A DNA stretch of 64,000 bases. Source: Epiperipatus broadwayi. Taxonomy: Eukaryota > Onychophora > Udeonychophora > Euonychophora > Peripatidae. Location of the stretch: NCBI GenBank assembly GCA_028023455.1, contig JAQFVV010000457.1:374001-438000 (forward strand). The letters are read 5' to 3'. Of the stretch, positions 46,854-59,044 are shown piece after piece. Numbering within the stretch: position 1 is the first letter of the stretch; every line of letters starts with the position of its first letter. The position numbers were made by a program, and so were the translations under genes. The notes under the pieces were generated by a model. It ran no database searches and was not told where the DNA came from. It worked only from the letters and a program-made list of their open reading frames with translations.

Positions 46854-47113
46854 CTAACATTGATGGAGATAGTTGTTTTTTCTGAATAAGAGGAAGTGAT
46901 ATTGCAAAGGCTGAGAATGTACCACAACAATGAGTCAAGCATGTGAATGGTATAATCTTCCCACACTTGGCAATAGCATTCAGAATCAGAGAAGAAACGC
47001 TCACAGAGAACATCTTCTTTATCATTTGCCTCATCTTCATTCAAAGATAATTGCTTTAAAGCTTTCCAAGAAATAAGAGCTTTAAGCAGCATGTGGTTTC
47101 TCATGATTAAAGC
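46854..47113 (-). CDS. Host gene exon A (most upstream exon found)
   Basis: The largest exon, 260 bp: acceptor TTATGCTACAATTTTAG and donor GTAAAG. Read in phase 0 it encodes ALIMRNHMLLKALISWKALK, then QLSLNEDEANDKEDVLCERF, FSDSECYCQVWEDYTIHMLD, SLLWYILSLCNITSSYSEKT and TISINV, and leaves AG to be completed by exon B. An alternative frame is open for 69 codons but has a TGA inside the exon start and does not match exon B's best phase. The acidic stretch NEDEANDKED looks like a surface loop between helices. Upstream exons must exist because the exon begins with an acceptor. The product is not recognised. Confidence 0.75.
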
Positions 47114-50100
47114 CTAAAATTGTAGCATAATGTTAAAGAAAAGAATAATTGCAATATTAACTATTTTAATAAAAGCAATTATATAGCAGAAATGAATATA
47201 TAAATAAATATAAGGATATAGAAATTATCTGATAAAAATTGCAAAATATTAAATATCATTCATTGTCATCATAAGAAGCCACTTGTAAATATATACAGTG
47301 ATTCCAACTTTAGAAGATATAAAAACAAAAAATAAAAGACAAAGAATAAAAAGTTAAATATGAAGTTCCAATAACCATGCAAATCAATCTGTGAACTATA
47401 AATATGTATCTATAAAACATGCTAATTCATTAAACTGTTTCTGTTTCCTTGACATTTTGCGATGCTATTTTCAAAGCAAAATTTATTTTTTAAAAAAGTT
47501 CAACCTATTTCTTAATTGTAGATCTCCATTATTACATTCTATGTTCCCTTTGACTTTCTAAAAAAAAGCAATCAATTATATACTTCTTTGAAACATCTTT
47601 AATATAATATTTTTATTATAAATTAGATCCGTCTTTTAGCCAAAAATAATGTAAATTCAAAAATATTATTTTAGAAAATGTGCTACCAATCATTTGGTAC
47701 TTTCACAATTCCATGAATATGTTAATACAACATTAGATACAAGAGTAACAAATATAATCATTTGGAGAACATACTGATTGGTGTTATGATCTTGCCACCA
47801 TATTTTAAAATCATACAAGGCATCCTTAAAGAAATTATTTTCAATGATTTTATATTGTTTCAAATGGAGTTTACATCTCACAATCATACAATAAAATTGA
47901 GCAAAAGAACAGTCCTGTATACACCTTAATTAGTTGTGGTAATTATATAATTGTGATTAATATCCTATATTTAAATTTATTAATGCAACATTGTCAGTGC
48001 AGAATTGCATCTCAATATTTATGTTTATCTTGCTATTTAAAAAGCGTCCACAATATTTAATATGATTCACTTTCTAAGAGGACAACCAAGATAAAACTTG
48101 CTCAAATTTTTTTTTTCTATCACAGGTTAAGAAAGGACTTAAATTTTCTTAATATTAATTGCTAAACCAAAGTTTTTATAAATTGCACTCAAAATATTAA
48201 AAACATTCAGTAGATCAAAAACGAACTAAATCAACAGCACATTTTCAATGTAAAAACCAAAAAGATGAAGCTTTTGTTCTGCTTTTAATTAATTCAAATT
48301 ACAACTTTGAGTCATACCATACCACAGTTTGATAAGTGCTTATGAGGTTCCCTCCAAATTATTTCAAAGATCAGTAATAAAAAGTAAAAAAGAGAGAGAA
48401 AAAAATTACTATACATCCTTATTTAATATCAGTATTATTTCAAAGATTTCAAGTTTTATACAAGCAATAATTTTCCTATTACTATACCATATAGAAGCTG
48501 TATAATATCCTTAGTGGACAAGTAGCCAAGTTCAAATACTGCTACAAACTTATTGATTAAATGAGTTGAATTACTTGACCAAATAACTAACAGTAATATA
48601 TAAATTGTAACTTGCATTATCTTGGCAACACTATCTATAAGTAAGAATCAAGATGCTGAATTACTGATAATCAATAACCTATGACTGGAAGCAATATTTT
48701 CAACAAAATTCTTGGAGGTACTTTTACTATCATGGATGGCTATAATATTTTATGATATATAGTCTTTTCTTATTCCACTTATTATTGAAAGAATAAATGC
48801 AGTCACAATATTTGATAATATAACTTCAAGGATCCAAATATTCTGAAAAATTTCCAAAGTTTTAAAGCTAACATATTTAAAAACTTTCCAGATAAAACCA
48901 TCACTACTTGTGATCTTTTCAGTTAAGATTACAAAGAGCTATTTTAACTTCATTAAAATGAATATCTTTGTCTAAACTGAAATAATTGGATTGATTGGAT
49001 ATATCATTAAAAGCTTTCATTTCAATTTTTGCAACATTATTCAAAATATTCTATTCATCTGTTTTACAATATCATAATTATCATGTATAAAATGATATCT
49101 ACAAATATAAAAGAATTATTATATCATTTTTCAGATTAGAATGGTAAATTCAATGCGGCAGAAATAATATTATAAAAATGATGATCAGAAAATGATTGTG
49201 CATTCTCTGTTGTTTTAAATCTACCAACCATTTTCAAATCTTTATATTACTTATGAAGCATCACATTTAATTAATTATTCCCTCAAGAAGAGAATTCCAA
49301 GTTTTCATTTAATTAATGAGTACTAATAGAATTTTTGTCAAAGGACCAGTCAAAGTAATCTGTATTTCGAAAAAAAAAAAAAGACTTTAAAATAATTCTT
49401 TGTTTTAGGAAAATGACAAGCTTTAAAATTCTAATTGGGTATTCAATGGCTTTTGAAATCTAGCAAGAGTAGTAGTTGATTCTATAAACATAATGTAAAA
49501 ATTCAAATTGATATGGTGGAATAGAATCTATTTTCAAATGTAATTATCATTTTAAGTTAATCTTTAACTGTAAGTGCTTGTTATGACTCCTAACTATATC
49601 ATAATCTATAATATGTCATTGTATCACTTTTTCTATCTAAACACAGTGTTCATGGTAGTCAATCCATATTATATGAAAAAATTCAATTATAACTGATCAT
49701 TGGGCCAAAGTTTATTATTACTAATAGCACATGCAATACAGTCTCCAACCAGGAATAAAAGCTTTCTTTCTCTGAACTTCCTAAATCTAATGTTAGAGCA
49801 TAATGAAATGTTAAATAATCAATGTAACAAAAATTAAAATAAACAACTAATGATAATTATATTTTAATATTCATCGACTTATCATTAATTTTTTATTTCA
49901 ATCTTTGTTAGATTATTTAATTTATATATATATTGCAATATTATGGACAAATAGATTATTTTGTATAGTTGACCATTATAGCTATATAATGAAATGTGCA
50001 TAGACACCATAGTAAAAACACAATTTTTTAAATAATATTAGCCTTTCAATTATATATTCAGAAATTCCAAGAGTAAAATATATTAAATGTAACATTATGC

Positions 50101-53100
50101 AGTTTTCTTTTATATGATTTGCCTTCTCAAAAACTTTTAGCTATCTACTTATTCAATTTCTTTTTTTGAATTAAATAAGCACTATCATCCAAGTCTTAAA
50201 AAAATTATATCATACAAAGTCTTCTATTCAAGTGTAGAAAAGTTCATATTACATATAATAAGCAGATGCTTTGTGTCTACACATTGAAAAAAAATTAAAT
50301 ACCTACTTTTACTACTACCATTAATCTTCACTATCATAACTATTACTGATTTTGCAACTATTTCTACTACTTTAATGCAATCTATAACATAGATACATTA
50401 TATAAATACAATATGTCCACATTACTTGAAACACTTTTTAGCAAAAAAAATTATATATTATATATATATACACACACACAATCTGAAAATTTGATTATTC
50501 TGCAATTTTTCTCAGAGGCATGATATAATGACAAATAAAATAAAATAAATACTTATATAAATAATATAATAAAAAATAAATAAAAATGTAAATAATAAAA
50601 TTTTAAAAAATAACAAAACATAATAAAATAAAATATAACAAAATATAATAAAACTAAAATAAATTAAATGTGATAAAATGGAGTTAAAATCATATGAAAT
50701 CAAATAATCCAGATAATACAAAATATACAGCATTAAGTTGAAATACAAATAGATTATACAAATATATTTCTGTCTATATATTATAACCTACGCTCACAAC
50801 ACCACTCATATACCTTAAATGAGTAAATGCCCAGGGCGCCAGTTCTATTAATGAATAGAACAATATAACAACATATCTGGTATAAAATTATTACTGAGAC
50901 TCTTACAGGAAGTTCATAAAATATATAATTATAAATAAATGAAGGAAGAAATATTATAAAACATTAAATAAAATATAAATCCTTTTGTTAATTAACTGCA
51001 TGATGTTTATTTGCACAGACTATTAAAATATCCTTTCAACTTAATTTCTTCCATCATCCAAGTATAACATATATCAGCTTGATATAATTATATCACTAAA
51101 CAATTCTATGACTTGGCATATCATCATCTAAACAGCTTAATGCCGATCAAGGAATATACAATAAGATCTCAGAGAATTAAAAAAAACACAGTTGAATTAA
51201 AGAAAATACATTGGCCCAGAATTTATAATTCTAACTTATAATAAAATGTAGTGAGATAAATTGACTAAATGTTTTACTGTGTTTAGCAATTAGATAACGA
51301 CAGAAATAAGGTATATTTTAATCTCACATCATTATCTAACCAATACATTAACTAGGCAACCTCTCTTATACATTTATCAAGTGGCAATGTTTCTTATAAT
51401 GTTTGGATTGAGGAAACAATATTATCAGATACCAGCATATTTAATATCATAGCTATAAAATAATATAGTTATTTTATAATAGATGTATGAAATGTGGACA
51501 TGTGGAAATTAGTACAAGAATGTATACAAGAATAACTCAAGACACAGTTTCTTAATAAATAAACAAATCATTTATTACACTGAAAATTTAATTTAACATA
51601 ATTATTTTTACAATAAGACTACTTGTCTTAATAATTTTAATTCTCAAATAAATCTTTGGACATCAGTTTGGGATTATCCCTATTATATTACATTATTTAT
51701 TATTCATACCTTTTTGAAAGCAAAATTAACAAACAAAACTTGAATATTCTGACTTTGAATACCTGCTTTGCTTAAGCGTTTCATCTAAACATAACATTAA
51801 CTAAATAATATATCATATTATTGGTACAATAAATATTTTGAGAGGATTTACTATCAATTATTGAAATGAAGCAAATTTGTACCTTTGACTATCAATAAAG
51901 CAGCTCTCGCTAACTTAATTAAATAACTATTTTAAATACATACATCTTTCATGCATAGCACTAAAATCATATTCATTCTAATGATTTGATGATTTATAAC
52001 TTTATGTTAAATGAATATAATGTATTTTAAAGCGTTTATTTCCTGTTTTAATTTCAATAACTCTATACTTTTATATCTGCAATATTGTTTATATTACGCG
52101 TGTGTGTCACATCTTAAACAACAATAATAGAAAACAATCTTTTCTCCACATTATCAATCCATTGAGGAAATACTAAACAATTACTTCATTTCGGACAATG
52201 TCATAAACCAATCAACAAAATAAGACACTAATTTTAAATCAAGAATTTAATTTAACTACTTATCTGGACACATACTAAATAACACAGAGCTATATTTTCA
52301 CGATTATACAAACAAAACGTTCCAAGGGAAATTCACACGAGGAGCAAATAAACTCTTTGCTTAACACTTCAACAATAACTCATCTAATTCTGAAATATAC
52401 TATTAGTGTGGGACTTTTCCTCATCACCAGGACTATAAGAAAATATCACTCAACTTTAAAACTATCACTTCATAATACACATACAATATAAAATAGGCTC
52501 TACTCATGGAAAATTATTAAAATATACTACATAGGCAAAATCTCTTATCCCTACAAATATAGAATGCATCCAAAGTAATTTCCATTCCCAAAGCTCTTCT
52601 ACATGTCTAACATTATATATACATGCTGGCAGATAAATACATACAGATAACCTACAAATCCTTTCAGTTTTCTAGAATATGACAACATCCAAAATTTATA
52701 TGTAAAATTATCCATAAATTGGACTTTTATTAAGCAAATGTAATAATTGCGCAAAATAGACATACACACGCGTAAATAAGAATATATAGAAAAAAAATTC
52801 TAAGTTATATACTATGCAAGCAACATGGTAACTAAATAATACATTAAACTATAACTTTTAATTCCGAATAAACTTTAAGCTTTTTTTTCTTTAACATTTC
52901 ATAGTCATAAATATTACGAACGAGATTTCTTTACCATCTCTATCCGACTATTTCTATTATATGTTTGTTGATTTAGAAACCAGAACCCTCACTTTGAGAT
53001 AAGAAAATATACAAAATAATATACACCTCTCTTTAACAAAATAATGAAAGAGAAAAAAGAAATACATTACTTTTCTTTATCCTTTTTAAAAGAAACATAA

Positions 53101-54899
53101 AAACATATTGAATAAAATCAATTTTTACCAGTGTATCCATAATTTGTGAATACGCATTCTGAGACGATCTAGAAGTTTATAATAGCACAAAATTATAAGC
53201 CAAACATAATAATAAATATGCCTATCTGTCTATCATATACATTGATGATGACAAGTAATAAAAAAAAAAATAAAGAAACAAAAGACATTTGTTCTTTGAC
53301 TTAAAATAAAAAGTTCACTTGCAAAGTCCTTCTCCAAGTTTATTAAACGATACGGAGATAGATTCCAAACTGAGTTCATGTTTATTAAGAATAAGAAACA
53401 TAAAATAAATTTCTGTAGGACAAAAAAAAAATAATCATAATTGAAATTTCATCTAGTATCTCCAATGTTCTTAGTATAACTAATTGAGCTTACTATATCA
53501 TACGTAAGTAATTAATTTTTATCACGACGGAAATATGAAAGACATTTTTAGCTACATTGACATCAATTATTTAACTCATTCCGTAGTAGTTTTGAAATCA
53601 GCAATTATCCTTTATAGACTTCTTGAATAACATTTATTTTTCCAATATTTGTAAGCTAGCATACATATAGTTATTTTTAAACATTGCACATTAATATGTC
53701 ATAATATGTTGATAATTCCACAAACAAATAACAGCTTATTTCATAATGCATTCATATCGAAGAGAACAGAAATATACTGCATTACGGTCCTTCCATCCGA
53801 TTTAAGTACATATTTAATAAGTAATATCTTTTAATTATTGCGGATAATTCATATTTTATTTTCTTTCATAAAAGCACATATTATTTTAGGAATACTAAAT
53901 AAATAAATAAAGTCATTTTTCCATAATGAATTGAAGTATAGCATGTTATTTTAAAATACACATATCCTTTAATTTTAATTTAACTTTTGTAGAAGTACGA
54001 TATAAGATAGAATGAAAAATTAAAATAAATTCTGTAAAAATGTTCTGCACACATTTCCAAAAGATATTATAATATACACGTAGATTAGTTATATGATTAT
54101 AAAGTCATGCATTCTATCTTCCTTTTTAATGATAAATAAATAGAGTAACACAAGCTTAATATTATAGATATACATTTTAAAACAGTAATAAGCAAAAGAT
54201 GATTAATTCAAACGTTTAAATGAGGTAAAGAAATGAAAACTGATATAACTTCTTATATTTTTAGCCTAACATGCTAATTGAAGACTTTTTCCGTACTAGA
54301 ATTTCCTATGACTTTTCTTGAAGTTTACTTTAAAGCTTTTTTTTGAAACCAATTTGACTTATGGAAGAGACATGTACTTGTTATAGCAGAGAAAAATAAT
54401 ATACTGGCTGCAATTACATCAATAATGAGCAATTTTTAATAAAGACTATGTGTTAAATAGATATCTCTTCCCTCCATCAAAAGGTCATCTGTACTCAAAA
54501 AGGTTAACTCCACCTTTTACACTGAAGCTAATTTAATATGCAAGAAATCTTCTCTTAAAAAAAAAAAATCATTTTAACCTTCACAGTCAAATCAAAAAAA
54601 AGTAATAAAAAAAAATAACTTTTTACAAACTTGAAATAAATGAATATTAATTAACTGTTAAACAAAAATGATCAATAATTTATTTAATTTGTAAAATAAT
54701 CCACTGATCCAAACATCCATTAATCATTGAAAAAAAAAAATATATATTTTGTTAAATTATTAAAGATAATTACCGTAATTTAAATGTTTTTTTATTGTAA
54801 ATGTACTATTGTTTGCTGTTATTAAAAGATGAAAATAAAATGAAACATAATACAGATATACACTCATGCACATACACTGTAATATAAATATTAAATTAT
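47114..54899. other. Long AT-rich stretch without recognised exons
   Basis: This lies upstream (minus sense) of exon A and must be intron at least in part. The composition shifts slightly from about 51000 on, with fewer poly-A/T runs and more C. (TA)n(CA)n lies at 50453-50480 and an (AAAAT)n-like tract at 50530-50650. The frames at 47690-47887 and 50512-50748 are low complexity. Confidence 0.5.
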
Positions 54900-54914
54900 C
54901 TTGACTAAATACAA

Positions 54915-55060
54915 CTGATCTGGCTATTGTACCGGTATAAATCCACCACGCTTACTCATACACAGTACCCGAGTTCAAACCCAGCCCACGCTTAAGAATA
55001 AATTCCAAAACGCCAACTGAATTCAAACCCAAACCCCGGTATGACTAACCGATGATGACT
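54915..55060 (+). repeat. tRNA-derived SINE head
   Basis: The A-box-like TGGCTATTGTACC (54921) and B box GAGTTCAAACCC (54970-54981) have the same words and the same spacing of about 50 bp as in the SINE at 42747-43170. A second, degenerate CTGAATTCAAACCC follows near 55017. Confidence 0.5.
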
Positions 55061-55256
55061 TTATAACAGCACGGGGTTATCCCTTTTCTAGCTCAGCTCA
55101 GAACATAGACTAAATTCTTACAGTTAATGATAAATAGATTTATTAGACTATAGATACTGGGACGGTCATTTATGTGACGTATATATTTAAGTTGCCAATA
55201 CAGACAGTAAGTGGCTAAATAGACTTAGAGAGTAATAAGGTGGAGGACACAAAAAT

Positions 55257-55400
55257 TTAGATTAAATAAAGTGTTTAATAAGCAAAATATAAAGCATATA
55301 AATATAGTGTTAAATGAGACAAATAGAAAGCATATAAATATAGTGTTATATAATAAAAATAGACAGCATATAAATATAGTGTTATACAGTACGGTAAGAC
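55257..55400 (+). repeat. 36-bp minisatellite, three to four units
   Basis: AGCATATAAATATAGTGTTA occurs at 55293, 55329 and 55365, with a degenerate unit before. Because 36 is divisible by three, one plus-strand frame shows a repeated HINIVL peptide. There is no other sign that it is coding. Confidence 0.85.
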
Positions 55401-57340
55401 TTCATAAATCCTCTTGTATTTGGCTACTAGTCTTTAGTAAACGTTTCATTTAGTTGGTGAACAAACTCATGCCAATAGCTGTGTAATTAAATATTTGACG
55501 GATGGTTAAGAGAATCAGAGTATTTTAGCATTGAAAACATATTTATCTAAAGAATTTTTATTAACTTATTTTATTTGAATAGGCTCAAGCCGTTACGTAA
55601 ACGAACAGTTGGAGGTGGTTTTATATAAATACGACATAAAGGATAGATGTACTGGTGGTTGCCTGGATTCAAGAGCCCTACAGTAATCAATTGCGGTGCA
55701 TTAACGGAATACCGGGCGGCTTGTACTTTGACAAGGCTTAATGCCCCCAAGTAGCTCCGGGACACGACAACCAGCCGGGGTCATTTCGAACCCCGGTGAT
55801 CCAAGAGATTACCGGGAAAGAAAACTGCTTTCATTCCCCTATGGTAGAATGGCGAGACGCTAACTTCAGCGAAGGGAAGGCATTGCCACAGACATCACGG
55901 ACGAGAACTTGAAGTGGATTTTTTAAGAGAAATTATACAAAACCTGGAAACTATTTGTCTGTTTCTACGCCACAGGCTGAGATCCTTATCCCAATAAAAC
56001 GTAGCGGACTTAAACTGACGGTGAAAACAATAATTAGTTAATTTTACTCTGAAACTCTAACCCTCCGGGTTGACAGGCGGTAGCGATAGTATCAAATTAT
56101 TCAGTGAATTATTTCTCATATTATACATAACATTAATGTAACACTTTGAAACCATTATATATATATATATTTTAAGATCGAACCTTAGATTGCAATTATA
56201 GGACAAATTAACATAGACTAATAAAGTGACTTAACATTTATCAACTCGGAATGTGAAAGAATATTTAATTCAGAAAATGAAATTACTTTTAAGATAACTT
56301 GATCATTATTGTACACTAGTTTACTATTGGCATCGTTTGTTTATGGAATAAGCAACACACAAAAAAAATATAAATGCATTCATTTAAATTATTATTACTA
56401 TTAATTACAAATGTTATAAATTATTTCTAAAGACTAGAGCGGAGGATTTAAAAGAAAAGAAAATTTACTGACAGGTTAAACAAAAGCATTATAAATGATA
56501 TAAAAACTTACATATGATTTACTTGATTGATAACATTAAGCACGGAAGAAAGTTAAAGTTCGTGTAACACAGTTACTCTTCTTTCTTCATCCTGCTTGGC
56601 TTGTGACGAACGTAGGCGCGCATTTTGAAAGTTATTTGCAAGGCATAGTTAATTTTGAGATTGGAAGTTGGAAATTGTGAGTTACGTGAAACATGATCAG
56701 ACAGCGGCACGAAGATCCATATTGGCGGGGCAGAGACCAGCTCCTGGCACTTAGCCCATCAACATTTTGGCTTACCGGTGAACTTCTTAATAAGATATTT
56801 GAACTATTCTCAACTGCTGTGCTACCTCTCTCGAACACGACAAAAGTTAGAATGAAAGTTTTTCTGTAAAATAGCCACTGCTGACCTTTCCGACTTGTTT
56901 TTATTTTAGGCTCCGCCTCCTTTCCAGCTTGACCAACAATCAATTTATCTGTTTTTAGCAATCTTTTAATTTAATACGTTATTTTCAAATTGACATAGTA
57001 ATTACATATAAAAATTCCCTACTAATTTTGAATACAACTTAATTGCTTTGTACATTTGTGCAATTAGATTTTAATTAAAACACTGATCAAAGGAATGTGA
57101 CTTTTGATCAGTATTTTTAAACGACTTTATACAATTTTAAAAAAACTATAATTTAAACAAATACGCCCGCACTGAAACTTTAAATTAAATGATACAAATT
57201 CACAAACCACGCACACACAAATATTATTTCATGGTTTGTGACATTTATATACGGGATCTTTACATATTTATTTATAACTATAAAATACATAACTAAATTT
57301 TATTATAATTTGAAATAGACAAAACCTCACTGCGGGCGAA
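55401..57340. other. Higher-complexity, CG-containing region; possible 5' region of a gene
   Basis: This is markedly less AT-rich than the rest, with scattered CG dinucleotides (55560-56090 and 56540-56960). Minus-strand frames 55571-55765 and 56632-56961 are open but have no recognised domain. The position, upstream of host exon A, would suit a promoter or first exon. Old transposon DNA is the alternative. A B-box-like word (GGGGTTCGAAATGACC, minus) lies near 55780-55796. Confidence 0.3.
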
Positions 57341-57619
57341 CAGTAGTTTGAATTACCATACATGAAAACACCTGAAACGAAGATCGGTTCTCCGATCTGT
57401 CTGTTTCATTTCTTGTCACTTTATAAAAAAAAACAACAAAAAAAAATGATTATACATAATTTCTGGTTAACATTTTTCTTTCTCTTTTTTCACATAATTG
57501 ATTGACCTTGGGGAACAGTCTGGGTGAGGGTTTGAACTTAACATTTACAAAGGTGGGTGCATTGCCGTAATTCCTTTATCATCATCATATGTATGTCACA
57601 ATGGTCATTTTCCAGGTTA
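57341..57619. other. Unassigned sequence below LTR element 3 remnant
   Basis: Contains a short inverted word AGATCGG..CCGATCT near 57380-57398 and a poly-A stretch. The element's 3' LTR would be expected in this direction, but I could not define it. Confidence 0.3.
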
Positions 57620-57747
57620 TCATTTATTGTATATGTCTACCCTTCTCCCTGGGTCGGGAGGTATATAAGGTTTTAAAGGCCTGGTCTTAAAACTATACTG
57701 CTCCCATTCCCCTTTTGTTGGATACAAGTCCCCATAGTCTCTTGCGG
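57620..57747 (-). pseudogene. Possible gag C-terminal tail of element 3
   Basis: This minus-strand frame, open from the adapter junction to a TGA at 57620-57622, reads TARDYGDLYPTKGEWEQYSF then KTRPLKPYIPPDPGRRVDIY and NK. The proline-rich, basic ending resembles in character the end of the gag in element 1. It is in a different frame from the gag-like piece on the other side of the adapter, as expected if the junction is artificial. Confidence 0.35.
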
Positions 57748-57750
57748 TCA

Positions 57751-57773
57751 TTCAGACGTGTGCTCTTCCGATC
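57751..57773. other. Embedded Illumina TruSeq adapter sequence (assembly artefact)
   Basis: The 23 bases include AGACGTGTGCTCTTCCGATC (57754-57773), preceded by TTC, which is the standard Illumina read-2 adapter. Read on the minus strand it gives the peptide RSEEHTSE, a known signature of adapter contamination in predicted proteins. Natural occurrence of a 23-base match is not credible. The flanking sequences may not be contiguous in the genome. Confidence 0.95.
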
Positions 57774-58341
57774 GACCGAATGCGCAAACAAACAATTCTT
57801 TAATATTATCTCGATGAGCGATGGGATTCTCTCCTGGGTCATCCTTGAAAATTTGAATCTGTATGAAGGATCCAGGCATTGGCGTCTGTAACTTCTTCAT
57901 ACTAATTTGAGGACTCATCATCTGTCCCATTTCCACTTTTAGTTTCATTGGACTAGTGGTCTCCACATCTTTTCCTTTTTCTGTCTCTATATCCGCTTCT
58001 TCCACTGCCTCGTAACTGGATTCATCCTCACCACTGTTACTTTCCTTGCTGTCCCCAACTTCTTTTGGGGTGGCCTGGTCATCTTCATTTTCTATTTTTG
58101 GGTCTTCAGAGGGATTTATTTCTTGCTGACGCTTTGCATTTTCTAGATTTGAGTTGGCTCGGATGCCTCGTGCTTCGTCGATCCTTACCAGCCTCTCCAA
58201 CATCATCATCATAATCTTCCTGTCCTCTCTCATCTCTCTGAGGATCGCGTTAAACTTCGCATCGTGATCGTGCTCCCTCTGTTTGTTTCCTTCTATTTCT
58301 GCCATTTCTTCTTCGTTTTTATTTATAAATGTTTTCAACAT
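57774..58341 (-). pseudogene. Gag-like ORF of element 3, cut off by adapter sequence
   Basis: This frame of about 189 codons starts with MLKTFINKNEEEMAEIE at 58341. It has a charged coiled coil (residues about 8-70), an acidic low-complexity middle (EDESSYEAVEEADIETEKG) and then GSFIQIQIFKDDPGENPIAH followed by RDNIKELF. This last part aligns with the capsid start of element 1's gag (MKIEIFRAGENENPMDHLES then VRNLF). The frame then runs into the adapter-derived GRSEEHTSE and stops. It is a related gag whose capsid is interrupted by the assembly error, so its true length is unknown. Confidence 0.7.
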
Positions 58342-59044
58342 AAGAATTCGCTTTGTACAACGCTTTAATTTGTAATATCATAAAAGGTACTGATCCCTGC
58401 TCCCTGTGCCGAATCCTCCCCCGCCGCTGATGCTGTTTGTGTGGCTTACTTCCTTTCTCTCTTTCCTTCCTCCCGCGTACGTTCAGTCTGGTTTTGTTAT
58501 CTACGCTTTTCACCGTTAATATTATTTTTTTCTTTATTTAGGTATATAATGTGACATGTTTAAATCATTACTAAAAATATACAGGGAAAAAAAAACTTTA
58601 TTTCACCCAGTTCGCACTGTTCTCCTCAGTCCTATAATACATACATATTAATAATGGGTACATAACATAGTATTTTTTTTGCATTTCTGTCAGTAAATCT
58701 CTCTTTTTATATATGCCACCCTACTCTCTTTTAAAACAAACACTCGCCACTGCTGTATGGACAAACATGTTTACTGACAAATTTATTTGATAGGCGCCAG
58801 CCAGCAACATGTGACCAATAGATATTTTAATCCACTGATCCCCAAATATATACTTTTATATGACCTAATAATCATTTTATATAAACAAAAAAAAAAAAAA
58901 TTTAATACTGACTCCGGTAAGGTTTTTTTTTATATTACAACATATATATGCACACACGTGTTTATTTCTAAACACAAAAATAATCCTACTTCTTTATTCT
59001 TTTTTTCAAAAAAAATATTTTTCACAACAAACGAAAATATATAT
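58342..59044 (-). other. Probable leader of element 3, interrupted by element 2
   Basis: In the two complete neighbours the gag start lies 746 and 903 bp from the 5' LTR. Here only 703 bp separate gag from the LTR of element 2 at 59045, and no primer-binding site borders that LTR on this side. The simplest reading is that element 2 inserted into element 3's leader. The 133-codon plus-strand frame 58787-59188 crosses the insertion boundary and is not a gene. Confidence 0.45.

Noticed and set aside
46831-47040. Alternative 69-codon frame over exon A
   Set aside because: It has a stop codon just inside the exon, runs past the donor site, and joins exon B in a less plausible frame. The phase-0 reading is open throughout.
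50512-50748. Very hydrophobic 78-codon minus-strand frame
   Set aside because: It arises from an AAAAT-type low-complexity tract and looks membrane-like only because of Tyr/Phe/Ile codons from A+T richness.
55271-55453. Repeated HINIVL peptide frame
   Set aside because: A 36-bp minisatellite keeps its frame by arithmetic; no other coding evidence.
58319-58513. 64-codon minus-strand frame upstream of the element 3 gag
   Set aside because: Overlaps the gag start in another frame, has no domain, and lies in what looks like untranslated leader.
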